From Ventricola sp036297385 (GTDB taxonomy: Bacteria > Bacillota > Clostridia > Christensenellales > Aristaeellaceae): a stretch of 22,734 nucleotides of DNA. The notes beneath the pieces were generated by a model that saw only the letters and a program-made list of their open reading frames with translations, did no database searches and was not told the origin of the DNA. Of the stretch, positions 1-6,439 are shown piece by piece. Position 1 is the stretch's first letter, and every line of letters starts with the position of its first letter. The position numbers were made by a program, and so were the translations under genes. The stretch lies in contig JAXJLD010000150.1 of NCBI GenBank assembly GCA_036297385.1, positions 1 to 22,734 on the forward strand, read 5' to 3'.

Positions 1-51
1 ATTGAAACGGGTTCGATTTGAGAAAAAGGTTTTGGAAGCTAAACCATATAA
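1..51 (+). repeat. Dispersed repeat X, copy 1 (direct repeat of 19818-19866)
   Basis: The first 50 or so bases match 19818-19866 in the same orientation with a few substitutions; both begin ATTGAAACGGGTTC. The left end may be cut by the window edge. A shorter related stretch (TTTCAATTTGAAAAAAGG) occurs near 176-193. No coding potential is seen. The function is unknown, and the pairing was found by eye. Confidence 0.7.
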
Positions 52-122
52 AATGCTTCATTCGGCGCCAAGCGCGACAATGCGAGTTTCCCGGAATCGC
101 AGTCCCAACGTAGACCTCATCC

Positions 123-161
123 GTCATCCCTTCGGGATGACACCTTCCCTAAAGGGGAAGG
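123..161. repeat. Tandem pair of short perfect hairpins
   Basis: Two adjacent stem-loops are visible. GTCATCCC-TTC-GGGATGAC covers 123-141, and CCTTCCC pairs with GGGGAAGG at 143-161. No T-run follows, so this is not an obvious terminator. Similar paired hairpins are, as far as I recall, common intergenic repeats in gut Clostridia genomes; I could not check this. Nothing else is seen in the surrounding 1-427 stretch apart from repeats X and A. Confidence 0.6.
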
Positions 162-231
162 CTTGAAAAAACGCAGTTTCAATTTGAAAAAAGGCTTCAT
201 ACCGTTTTCAAATGAAAGCAGCCATCTGCTA

Positions 232-386
232 AGCCCCGTCAGGTGACGCTTCGCCCCCTGACGGCTTGTCTTAAATGGCTTCGCCATGAAGGGATACGTT
301 GGGCTGCCGCCCAAACCTGCCTGAGGGACGCTGTCCCTCAGACGCCCTTCTTTGCTTCGCGGTTATAGCGCGATTTAATCAGAAAA
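232..386 (+). repeat. Dispersed repeat A, copy 1 (inverted relative to 19553-19707)
   Basis: About 155 bp match the reverse complement of 19553-19707. The unit is a chain of hairpins: a CCGTCAGG-type stem near 236-264, a GGCTTCGCC loop near 277-286, TTGGGC-TGCC-GCCCAA near 299-314, and TGAGGGAC with GTCCCTCA near 322-340. It ends with a 17-nt tail (345-361) that also closes repeat B. The copy runs up to the mtaB leader. A weak TTGCTT-16-TTTAAT pair (352-379) could be a promoter carried by the repeat, but this is speculative. Confidence 0.8.
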
Positions 387-427
387 AAGGATCAAGCCAG
401 ATCGCAAAAAGGAGTACGATCATTTTC

Positions 428-1726
428 ATGATGGAAAACAAGACGGTGGCCTTTCACACGCTGGGCTGCAAGGTGAATCAGTACGATACGCAGGCCATGC
501 GGGAGCGCTTTGAGGAGGCGGGCTGCCGCACGGTGGAATTTGAAGAAAAGGCCGATATCTATGTGGTGAACACCTGCACAGTGACCGGCACGGGCGATAA
601 AAAGAGTATGCAGACGATCCGGCGCTGTCATCGTCAGAACCCGGATGCGGCGATTGTGGTGACGGGCTGTCTGGCGCAGCGTGCGGCGGATACGCTGACG
701 CTGCCGGGCGTGCGGCTGGTGCTGGGCACGCAGCGCCGGGGCGAGGTGGTGCAGCTTCTGACGCAGGCGCTTGAGCAGGATGTGGCACTCATCGCGGTGG
801 AAACGCTTCGGCAGGCGCCGTTTGAGCATCTGACCGTACACGCGCACGAGGGGCATACGCGCGCGACGATGAAGATTCAGGAGGGCTGCGACCGCTGGTG
901 CAGCTACTGCATCATTCCCTCCGTGCGCGGCCCGATTCGCTCCCGACCGCTGGAAGAGATCCGCGCGGAGGCGGAGAGCTTGGCGCAGGCGGGCTTCAAG
1001 GAAGCGGTGCTGACGGGCATTCACCTGACGAGCTATGGCCGCGAGCAGCATGGTCAAATCACGCTGCTGGACGCCATTCGTGCCGTCCATGAAGTGGAGG
1101 GCATTGAGCGCATCCGCTTGGGCTCGCTGGAGCCGGTGATTGTGACGGAAGCGTTTGTTCAGGGGCTGGCAGAGATGCCCAAGGTGTGCCACCAGTTTCA
1201 TCTGGCGCTGCAAAGCGGCAGTGATACGGTGCTGGCGCGTATGCGCCGACGCTACACCAGCGGCGAGTTCCTTGCGGCGTGTGCGCTTCTGCGCGGCGCG
1301 TTTGAGGACTGCGCACTGACAACGGACGTGATGACCGGCTTCCCCGGCGAGACGGAGGAGGAGTTTGCCCAGACGATCGACACCTGCCGCAAGGCGGGGT
1401 TCGCGCGGATGCACGTGTTCCCGTATTCCGAGCGCGAGGGGACGAAGGCCGCCGCAATGGAGGGCAGCATCCCCCGCGCCGTCCGAGAGGAACGCGCACG
1501 GCGGTTGATTGCCGTGGGGCATGAGCTGGAGTGCGCGGCGCTTGAAAGCCGTGTGGGCAAGCACGAGGCGGTGCTGATTGAGGAGATCGACGATCAGGGC
1601 CTCGGTGTGGGCTATACAGGCGGCTATATGCGCGTGCGCGTGCGCGATGCTGAGCCGGGCGAGGTGGTGCAGGTGTGCATCACCGGTGCGGAAAACGGCG
1701 AATTGAAGGGCGAAATCGCGCCGTGA
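428..1726 (+). CDS. mtaB: tRNA (N6-L-threonylcarbamoyladenosine-37-C2)-methylthiotransferase MtaB
   Basis: This radical SAM enzyme adds a methylthio group to t6A37 of ANN-decoding tRNAs in the cytoplasm. The protein of 432 aa has the MiaB-family layout. Cys14, Cys50 and Cys81 in the N-terminal UPF0004 domain would hold one [4Fe-4S] cluster. CxxxCxxC at Cys154, Cys158 and Cys161 (in EGCDRWCSYC) would hold the radical SAM cluster. The LGCKVNQYD start and CDRWCSYCIIP wording fit MtaB/YqeV better than MiaB or RimO. The ATG at 428 (or 431) was chosen because GGAG lies at 411-414. The reading frame stays open upstream to 299, but that part is repeat A sequence and not conserved protein. A HIT gene follows 48 bp later, probably in the same operon. 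Confidence 0.93.
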   Translation: MMENKTVAFHTLGCKVNQYDTQAMRERFEEAGCRTVEFEEKADIYVVNTCTVTGTGDKKSMQTIRRCHRQNPDAAIVVTGCLAQRAADTLTLPGVRLVLGTQRRGEVVQLLTQALEQDVALIAVETLRQAPFEHLTVHAHEGHTRATMKIQEGCDRWCSYCIIPSVRGPIRSRPLEEIRAEAESLAQAGFKEAVLTGIHLTSYGREQHGQITLLDAIRAVHEVEGIERIRLGSLEPVIVTEAFVQGLAEMPKVCHQFHLALQSGSDTVLARMRRRYTSGEFLAACALLRGAFEDCALTTDVMTGFPGETEEEFAQTIDTCRKAGFARMHVFPYSEREGTKAAAMEGSIPRAVREERARRLIAVGHELECAALESRVGKHEAVLIEEIDDQGLGVGYTGGYMRVRVRDAEPGEVVQVCITGAENGELKGEIAP

Positions 1727-1774
1727 AGCGGCGCGTGCAGGGCCGCGCGGCGGCCGAGAAAGGAGTGCATGGTC

Positions 1775-2119
1775 ATGAACGATTGCCTGTTTTGCAAGAT
1801 CGCGGCGGGGGAGATCCCCAGCGCAAAGGTGTATGAGGACGATGAGGTGCTGGCGTTCCGCGATATCGCGCCGCAGGCACCTGTACACGTGCTGGTGATT
1901 CCCAAGAAGCACATTACGGGCTGGTACGCGGCGAAGGAGGAGCAGGATGCGCTGCTGGCACACCTGATGCGCGTGGCGGCGAAGGTGGCGGAGATGGAGG
2001 GCATCAGCGAGAGCGGCTTCCGCGTGGTATCCAACTGCGGCGCGGACGCACAGCAGACGGTACCCCATCTGCACCTGCACGTTCTGGGCGGAAAAGCGCT
2101 GTCCGGCGAGATGGCGTGA
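1775..2119 (+). CDS. HIT-family (histidine triad) nucleotide hydrolase, HinT-like
   Basis: HIT proteins of the HinT branch hydrolyse purine nucleoside phosphoramidates and acyl-adenylates. This 114-aa protein is the usual HinT length. It opens with CLFCKIAAGEIPS and carries the triad as PHLHLHVLGG, with His98, His100 and His102. Cys4 and Cys7 could bind zinc as in several bacterial members. There are two candidate ATGs, 1769 and 1775. AAAGGAG at 1759-1765 lies only 3 nt from the first but 9 nt from the second, so 1775 is preferred. The gene lies 48 bp after mtaB and before the rpsU promoter. The exact physiological substrate cannot be told from sequence. Confidence 0.93.
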   Translation: MNDCLFCKIAAGEIPSAKVYEDDEVLAFRDIAPQAPVHVLVIPKKHITGWYAAKEEQDALLAHLMRVAAKVAEMEGISESGFRVVSNCGADAQQTVPHLHLHVLGGKALSGEMA

Positions 2120-2192
2120 CGCTTTTGCGCGATTTACGGCGCATGACGGCGGTTCGTCTCGGAAAACTTTTTCATAAAAATGAAAATTTCCG

Positions 2193-2221
2193 TTGACGAA
2201 TGAAGATAGTTGCGCTATAAT
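2193..2221 (+). promoter_or_regulatory. Sigma-A promoter of rpsU
   Basis: TTGACG (2193-2198) and TATAAT (2216-2221) are separated by exactly 17 bp, an almost perfect housekeeping promoter. It lies in an AT-rich stretch about 80 bp before rpsU. It would give rpsU strong expression independent of the mtaB-HIT transcript. Confidence 0.9.
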
Positions 2222-2235
2222 TAAGCGTACGGTAC

Positions 2236-2264
2236 TCCATTGACGGCGAGTTTGACGCAATGGA
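2236..2264 (+). promoter_or_regulatory. Hairpin in the rpsU 5' leader
   Basis: TCCATTG (2236-2242) can pair perfectly with CAATGGA (2258-2264) around a 15-nt loop, within the predicted 5' UTR between the promoter and the rpsU Shine-Dalgarno site. The loop contains a TTGACG sequence. It could be an autoregulatory leader of the kind common for ribosomal protein genes, but no known S21 leader is recognised here. Confidence 0.4.
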
Positions 2265-2299
2265 TCGTCGAATGATTGAGCCGAGGGGAGGGATACTAG

Positions 2300-2473
2300 A
2301 TGTCTGAGATCCGTATTCGTGAGAATGAATCCCTGGAAAGTGCTCTGAGGAGATTCAAGAGGCAGTGCGCGCGAGCTGGCGTTATCGCCGAGGTTCGCAA
2401 GAGAGAGCATTACGAGAAGCCGTCCGTTCGTCGCAAGAAGAAGGCTGAGGCTGCCCGTAAGCGCAAGTACTGA
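2300..2473 (+). CDS. rpsU: 30S ribosomal protein S21
   Basis: The 57-aa protein starts MSEIRIRENESLESALRRFK and has the very basic C-terminal tail rich in RRKKK and RKRK typical of bS21. This protein of the small subunit platform helps base pairing between mRNA and the 3' end of 16S rRNA. The ATG at 2300 is preceded by GAGGGGAGGG at 2283-2292. The gene has its own promoter at 2193-2221 and terminator at 2485-2510, so it is a single-gene unit. Its position just after mtaB matches the yqeV-rpsU neighbourhood of Bacillus, but no yqeY follows. Confidence 0.97.
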   Translation: MSEIRIRENESLESALRRFKRQCARAGVIAEVRKREHYEKPSVRRKKKAEAARKRKY

Positions 2474-2484
2474 TTCACAAAATC

Positions 2485-2510
2485 GCTCCATCGCAAGATG
2501 GAGCTTTTTT
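2485..2510 (+). terminator. Rho-independent terminator after rpsU
   Basis: A perfect 8-bp stem GCTCCATC / GATGGAGC with a GCAA tetraloop is followed by six T residues, starting 12 nt after the rpsU stop codon. Confidence 0.95.
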
Positions 2511-2527
2511 CTTATCCAAGGGCAGCC

Positions 2528-2610
2528 TGTTCCGCCGCCGGAGGAGGCAGGCTCCAGTCCCTAAAACCCGCTTGGGGATTTCATCCCCAACCCCCTTCTT
2601 CGCTTCGCGC
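2528..2610 (+). repeat. Dispersed repeat B, copy 1 (inverted relative to 22655-22734)
   Basis: About 83 bp match the reverse complement of 22655-22734. Shared landmarks are GGCAGGCTCCAGTCCC, AAAACC-GCTTGGGGATTTCA and the CCCTTCTTCGCTTCGCG tail (2593-2609), the same 17-nt tail found at the end of repeat A. It separates the rpsU terminator from the methyltransferase gene. No protein function is seen. Confidence 0.8.
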
Positions 2611-2667
2611 GGTGTGAAGCGTTCCAGAACAAGAGCCATCCCCAATGATATGAAACGGAGGAACAAC

Positions 2668-3669
2668 ATGACCTACATTTTTTTGCTGTATCCGCACCAG
2701 AATGTGCGTTATCGCGCTTCGCTGCGTATGCTGGCCGAGCAGGAACTGCGCATGACGCTCGCTGCGCTGGGCTATGAATGTGATGTGTACGCCGACGATA
2801 TGGGCGGCGCACCGTGCCTCCGCTTTGACGTGGAGGGATTGGCGCAGCGCGATGAGCGTATGCTCAGCCAGCTTTCCAGCGTCTATGTGATGTTCAGGCG
2901 CGAAAATGGCGGGCTTGTCCCGATGGAATCCCTGCATCCGAATTATGTCGGTGAGGATTTGCCGGCGCTGCTCAAATACAAGGGCAAGACGAACGAGATG
3001 TTCACCGACGGTATGCTGACCATGGCGCTGGCGGCCAGCGGCTTTATCGGCGCACATGATACGCCGCTGACGGTGTGCGATCCGATGGCGGGGCGCGGAA
3101 CGACCCTGATGCTGGCGCTGCGCCGCGGCTATCACGGCGTGGGCGTGGAAATCAGCAAGGCGGACGTGAAAGAGGCCTGCGATTACATGACGCGCTATCT
3201 GGAGTACCATCGCATCAAGCACAAAAAGACAGAAACAGCGCTGACCGTGCGCGGCAAGGCAGGCGGGAAGGAGACGCGCTTCACGTTTGCGGATACGCCG
3301 GAGCATTTCAAGGACGGCGATACGCGCACGCTGCGCATGATTCAGGGGGATACGCGCGATGCGTTGGCGCTGCTCAAGGCCAAGTCCGTTCATCGGATGG
3401 TAACGGATATTCCCTATGGCGTGCAGAAGGGAACGGCGGGACGGCAGGATTCCATCGGCGGCACGCTTGAACGTGCGCTGCCCGCATGGCACGATGTGCT
3501 GAAGTCCGGCGGTGTGCTGGCGATGAGCTTCAATACCTATGTGACCCGGCGTGCCGATCTGGAACAGCTCTGCCGTTTGGCGGGCTTTGAGATTGTGGAG
3601 ACCGGCAGCCTTGAGCATTGGGTAGAACAGGCGATCAACCGGGATGTGATCCTCGCGCGGCGCACATAA
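2668..3669 (+). CDS. TRM11-like SAM-dependent methyltransferase (putative RNA methylase)
   Basis: The 333-aa protein has a class I (Rossmann) methyltransferase domain. Motif I is CDPMAGRGTT (residues 137-146), followed by an acidic residue after GYHGVGVE. The catalytic-type motif IV is TDIPYG (246-251). The D-[IP]-P-Y motif plus the DPMAGRGTT wording place it with the TRM11/UPF0020 group, which methylates the exocyclic nitrogen of bases, mostly in tRNA. DNA methylation cannot be excluded, but there is no restriction partner nearby. No THUMP domain is recognised in the first 130 residues. ATG 2668 was chosen because GGAGG (2657-2661) is 6 nt upstream. An open frame reaching back to 2572 is repeat B sequence. 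No promoter is obvious. Confidence 0.8.
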   Translation: MTYIFLLYPHQNVRYRASLRMLAEQELRMTLAALGYECDVYADDMGGAPCLRFDVEGLAQRDERMLSQLSSVYVMFRRENGGLVPMESLHPNYVGEDLPALLKYKGKTNEMFTDGMLTMALAASGFIGAHDTPLTVCDPMAGRGTTLMLALRRGYHGVGVEISKADVKEACDYMTRYLEYHRIKHKKTETALTVRGKAGGKETRFTFADTPEHFKDGDTRTLRMIQGDTRDALALLKAKSVHRMVTDIPYGVQKGTAGRQDSIGGTLERALPAWHDVLKSGGVLAMSFNTYVTRRADLEQLCRLAGFEIVETGSLEHWVEQAINRDVILARRT

Positions 3670-3796
3670 GGAAGCGTTTTGCCTCTATTCCATACATATT
3701 TCAGACAGGGGCTGCGTATGCTGAATAACGAAGCACATCCATGGCCGGTCAGGCTGTGGCAAACCCCATGTGTCCCTTTGGGAGGAGCTGAAACTG

Positions 3797-5221
3797 GTGG
3801 AATCAGGCAGAATGATGGAACGGATGACGGTCGTGCAGCTGCGCGAGCTGGCGAAGGAGCGGCGTGTGCGTCTGCCTTATGGCGTGAACAAGGCGCAGAT
3901 GGTGGAATTGCTGAGTTGCGGAGCGCCGCAGGGCGAGCTGGAAACGCGCACAGGGGAGACGGAAGAGATCGGTCTGTACAAGCCTAAGCCGCTGGGCTAT
4001 TACAATGAGGAATATGGCACGAGCAACCCGGTCGTACCCCGGATGATTCAGGCGGGGCTGCTGGGAAAAGGGCAGGGCGTGCTGGAGGTGCAGGCGGGCG
4101 GCTATGGTTTCCTGCGTGCCGAAAACTGCTCGCCAGGGCCGGAGGATATCTATGTATCCATTGCGCAGATTCGTCGGTTTGGTCTGCGCAGCGGCGATCT
4201 GGTGGTGGGCAGGACGCGCGAGCGGCGCATGGGCGACCGATACAGCGCACTGATGTACATCGACAGCGTGAACGGAGACAACCCGGAGGTGGCGCGGCTG
4301 CGCCGCCCGTTTGATGCGCTGACGCCCATTCATCCCAATCGGAGGCTGACGCTGGAAGATTCGGACGGCGGCGGAGATCTGTCGATGCGGCTGCTCGATT
4401 TCATCGCACCGATTGGATTGGGACAGCGTGCGCTGATCGTGGCCCCGCCCAAGGCGGGAAAGACCGTGCTGCTCAAGAAGATTGCGCAGGCGGTCAGAAA
4501 GAACCACCCGGACGTGGAGCTGGTGGTGCTGCTGATTGACGAACGGCCGGAGGAGGTCACGGATTTCAAGCGCAGCGTGGATGCGCAGGTGATCTACTCC
4601 ACATTCGATGCGCCGCAGGACAATCATGTGCGTGTGGCCGATATGGTATATGAGCGTGCGCAGCGGCTGGTGGAGCAGGGAAAGCACGTCGTCGTGCTGA
4701 TGGACAGCCTCACCCGTCTGGCGCGCGCCTGCAATGCCTTGGCGCCCGGCGGGCGGGCGATGAGCGGCGGACTTGCGCCGGGCGTGCTGCAAAGGCCAAA
4801 ACGATTTTTTGGTGCGGCGCGCAACATCGAGGAGGGCGGCAGCCTGACGATCATCGCTACGGTGCTGGTGGAGACGGGCAGCCGCATGGACGATGTGATC
4901 TTTGAGGAGTTCAAGGGGACAGGCAATGCCGAGATTCGCTTGGATCGAGCGCTGTCCGAGCTGCGCATATTCCCGGCGGTGGATCTGGCGCGGTCTGGAA
5001 CGCGGCGCGAGGAGCTGCTGCTGACGCAGGAGGAAGCGGATGGCGTGCGTGCCATGCGCAGGATTCTTTCGCAGGGGCATCCGCGCGAGGCGGCACAGCA
5101 GCTTCTGGGTATGCTGGAGAAAACGGAGCGAAACAAAGATTTTTTCAAAAAATTGCGGGAATGGCTTGCAATTTGGGAGAAAGAAGGGTATACTATACGA
5201 AGTCTCCGCTCAAGCGTATGA
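3797..5221 (+). CDS. rho: Transcription termination factor Rho
   Basis: Rho is the hexameric RNA-dependent ATPase that ends transcription. The 474-aa protein has a short SAP-like N-terminal helix region (TVVQLRELAKE), a cold-shock RNA-binding domain around residues 90-150 with GGYGFLR, and the RecA-like motor. Walker A is PPKAGKT (217-223) and Walker B is VVLLIDERPEE. The RPKRFFGAARNIEEGGSLT block and the arginine-finger region RSGTRREELL are intact. There is no long insertion between SAP and RNA-binding domains as seen in actinobacteria. A GTG start at 3797 is preferred because GGAGGAG (3781-3787) lies 9 nt upstream. The ATG at 3770 lacks a ribosome binding site but remains possible (483 aa). 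The 127-bp gap before it shows no clear promoter. Confidence 0.95.
   Translation: MESGRMMERMTVVQLRELAKERRVRLPYGVNKAQMVELLSCGAPQGELETRTGETEEIGLYKPKPLGYYNEEYGTSNPVVPRMIQAGLLGKGQGVLEVQAGGYGFLRAENCSPGPEDIYVSIAQIRRFGLRSGDLVVGRTRERRMGDRYSALMYIDSVNGDNPEVARLRRPFDALTPIHPNRRLTLEDSDGGGDLSMRLLDFIAPIGLGQRALIVAPPKAGKTVLLKKIAQAVRKNHPDVELVVLLIDERPEEVTDFKRSVDAQVIYSTFDAPQDNHVRVADMVYERAQRLVEQGKHVVVLMDSLTRLARACNALAPGGRAMSGGLAPGVLQRPKRFFGAARNIEEGGSLTIIATVLVETGSRMDDVIFEEFKGTGNAEIRLDRALSELRIFPAVDLARSGTRREELLLTQEEADGVRAMRRILSQGHPREAAQQLLGMLEKTERNKDFFKKLREWLAIWEKEGYTIRSLRSSV
5166..5194 (+). promoter_or_regulatory. Promoter of rpmE inside the end of rho
   Basis: TTGCAA (5166-5171) and TATACT (5189-5194) are 17 bp apart, within the last codons of rho. 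The resulting leader of about 80 nt could hold an L31 autoregulatory element, but I see only a weak ATACG/CGTAT stem (5195-5219) and do not claim one. Confidence 0.75.
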
Positions 5222-5281
5222 GAAAGTGTGCCTGTTCGCGCTTTTCATGCGATAGTATTGCGGCATAAAGAGGTGAAAAAC

Positions 5282-5479
5282 ATGAAGGAAGGCATCCATC
5301 CGAAGTACCAGAAGGTTACCGTGACCTGCGTTTGCGGCAACACTTTCGTCACCGGTTCCACCAAGAAGGAGCTGCGCGTCGAAATCTGCTCCAAGTGCCA
5401 CCCGTTCTACACCGGCAAGCAGAAGCTGGTTGATGCTGGCGGCCGCGTCGATCGCTTCAAGAAGCGCTACGGCATGTAA
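5282..5479 (+). CDS. rpmE: 50S ribosomal protein L31 (zinc-binding type)
   Basis: The 65-aa protein begins MKEGIHPKYQKVTVTCVCGN and contains CSKCHPFYTGKQK. The four cysteines (CVC and CSKC) mark the zinc-binding C+ form of bL31, a component of the inter-subunit bridge. Zinc-free paralogues replace C+ forms under zinc starvation; none is seen here. ATG 5282 follows AAGAGGTG at a suitable distance. The gene lies 60 bp after rho, a common arrangement in Bacillota, with its own promoter and terminator. Confidence 0.97.
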   Translation: MKEGIHPKYQKVTVTCVCGNTFVTGSTKKELRVEICSKCHPFYTGKQKLVDAGGRVDRFKKRYGM

Positions 5480-5487
5480 TAGAAGTC

Positions 5488-5520
5488 AAAAAGGAGAACT
5501 CGAAAGAGTTCTCCTTTTTT
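5488..5520 (+). terminator. Rho-independent terminator after rpmE
   Basis: AAAAAGGAGAACTC pairs with GAGTTCTCCTTTTT around a GAAA tetraloop (5502-5505) and ends in a T-run. Because the stem is flanked by A and T tracts it may also work in reverse. Confidence 0.95.
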
Positions 5521-5556
5521 GCTTTTGGTCAATACACACCAACCACATCGCAGGAG

Positions 5557-5586
5557 GCGCACCTATACAGAATTATACAGGTGCGT
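5557..5586. promoter_or_regulatory. Operator-like dyad between rpmE and mraZ
   Basis: CGCACCT (5558-5564) is mirrored by AGGTGCG (5579-5585) around a 14-nt AT-rich centre that itself repeats TATACAG. It may be a protein binding site or an RNA hairpin. The rest of 5521-5817 contains no convincing gene. A 13-bp-spaced direct repeat AGATGTGT (5607-5614 and 5620-5627) is the only other structure noticed. Confidence 0.35.
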
Positions 5587-5817
5587 TAAGCGGCGGCTCT
5601 TCTACGAGATGTGTCGACCAGATGTGTTGATAATGCGTCACAAAGGCGGGAAAAACCGCGCATTTGAACGTGCGGGGGAAAGGAAAAGCGGATGGATCAT
5701 GGCGGTTTTGGCAGACCGAAAGGGCATGGTGCGCCTAGATTTTCGGCTAAACAGGGTACTGAAATGAAAATGTTACACACTTGTTACAAAATTGCGGCTG
5801 ATTTAGCAAATTCTTCA

Positions 5818-5858
5818 TTGCTCAAGTGCTTGAAAAGTGGGGGGAAATGGTGTAAAGT
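5818..5858 (+). promoter_or_regulatory. Candidate promoter of the mraZ operon with shared -35 motif
   Basis: TTGAAA (5830-5835) and TAAAGT (5853-5858) are 17 bp apart. The -35 is the right end of TTGCTCAAGTGCTTGAAA (5818-5835), which recurs with a one-base insertion at the ftsA promoter (15293-15311). The core TCAAG-TG-CTTGA is palindromic. The -10 matches the consensus in four of six positions, so the promoter call is moderate. Confidence 0.55.
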
Positions 5859-5894
5859 ATGTGAGAAAGGGTGTAAAGTGGCTGTATTGGGGAA
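5835..5894 (+). promoter_or_regulatory. MraZ-box array, six units with 10-bp period
   Basis: Cut into 10-mers from 5835, the sequence reads AAGTGGGGGG, AAATGGTGTA, AAGTATGTGA, GAAAGGGTGT, AAAGTGGCTG, TATTGGGGAA. TGGG-like cores sit at nearly the same phase in each unit. MraZ is known in E. coli and mollicutes to bind closely spaced direct repeats with TGGG/GTGG cores upstream of its own operon. The array begins on the candidate -35, covers the -10 and ends before the Shine-Dalgarno site, as expected for autorepression. Confidence 0.7.
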
Positions 5895-5909
5895 GGGGGG
5901 ATGTCGCGC

Positions 5910-6362
5910 ATGGCACAAATGGCGTTTTCGGGCTCATTTGACCACTCGCTGGATGGCAAGGGACGCGCGATCATTCCGGCCTCTTTTCGGGAGGCACTCG
6001 GCGAGGACTTCACCATCACCATCAACCCGAATAAGACCGCCGTGGCCATCTATCCCAAGGCAATGTGGGATCAGCAGCTTGAGCGCCTGTCCCACATCAA
6101 CCCCATGGACAAAATCGGCATCAAGTATGAGCGCTATGTGATGAGCGTTTCCTTTTCCGGAAACAGCATGGATGCACAGGGGCGCGTCTTGATCCCCGCG
6201 AAATTGAGAAGCAAGATCGGCCTGACGCGCGATATCGTGTTCGTCGGCCTGAATTCGTATATTGAGGTTTGGGACGCCGAGGTCTACGCACAGATGGAGG
6301 CCGAGACGGAGGAGGACTTCGAAAGCTTGGCGGATTACGTTTACGAGAAGTATCCGATCTGA
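5910..6362 (+). CDS. mraZ: Transcriptional regulator / division protein MraZ
   Basis: MraZ is a ring-forming AbrB/SpoVT-fold DNA-binding protein that controls the dcw cluster. The 150-aa protein has the two expected half-domains, one with LDGKGRAIIPASFR and one with MDAQGRVLIPAKLR, the conserved DxKGR/DxQGR signatures. There are three nearby ATGs. The one at 5901 touches the G-rich Shine-Dalgarno site (GAAGGGGGG, 5892-5900), whereas 5910 has about 9 nt spacing and is preferred; 5919 is also possible. Box-like repeats directly upstream fit autoregulation. Its usual partner rsmH, which normally follows, is missing. Confidence 0.96.
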   Translation: MAQMAFSGSFDHSLDGKGRAIIPASFREALGEDFTITINPNKTAVAIYPKAMWDQQLERLSHINPMDKIGIKYERYVMSVSFSGNSMDAQGRVLIPAKLRSKIGLTRDIVFVGLNSYIEVWDAEVYAQMEAETEEDFESLADYVYEKYPI

Positions 6363-6439
6363 CGGACGGCAGAACGGACGGGAGCAGAAAATCGGCAGGA
6401 ACGGGAAGGTTCTTGCATGAAGGGCGGGTGAATACACTG

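Noticed and set aside
1..427. CRISPR array or insertion sequence
   Set aside because: Repeat copies are not regularly spaced, there are no cas genes, and no transposase reading frame is present at either repeat cluster.
392..2491. 699-codon open frame on the minus strand opposite mtaB, HIT and rpsU
   Set aside because: It has no recognisable domain, is rich in His, Arg, Ala and Leu as expected for the complement of GC-rich coding DNA, and lies opposite three clearly conserved genes.
3679..3987. Open frame between the methyltransferase and rho, as a possible leader peptide
   Set aside because: It starts at a TTG without a ribosome binding site and runs out of frame into rho. No conserved features.
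5195..5281. L31-type autoregulatory leader before rpmE
   Set aside because: Only a weak 5-bp stem could be drawn by eye, part of it inside rho; a covariance model search would be needed to support it.
5430..6141. Several short + strand open frames in the rpmE-mraZ gap
   Set aside because: They cross the rpmE terminator or run into mraZ in another frame, with no proper ribosome binding site or recognisable protein.
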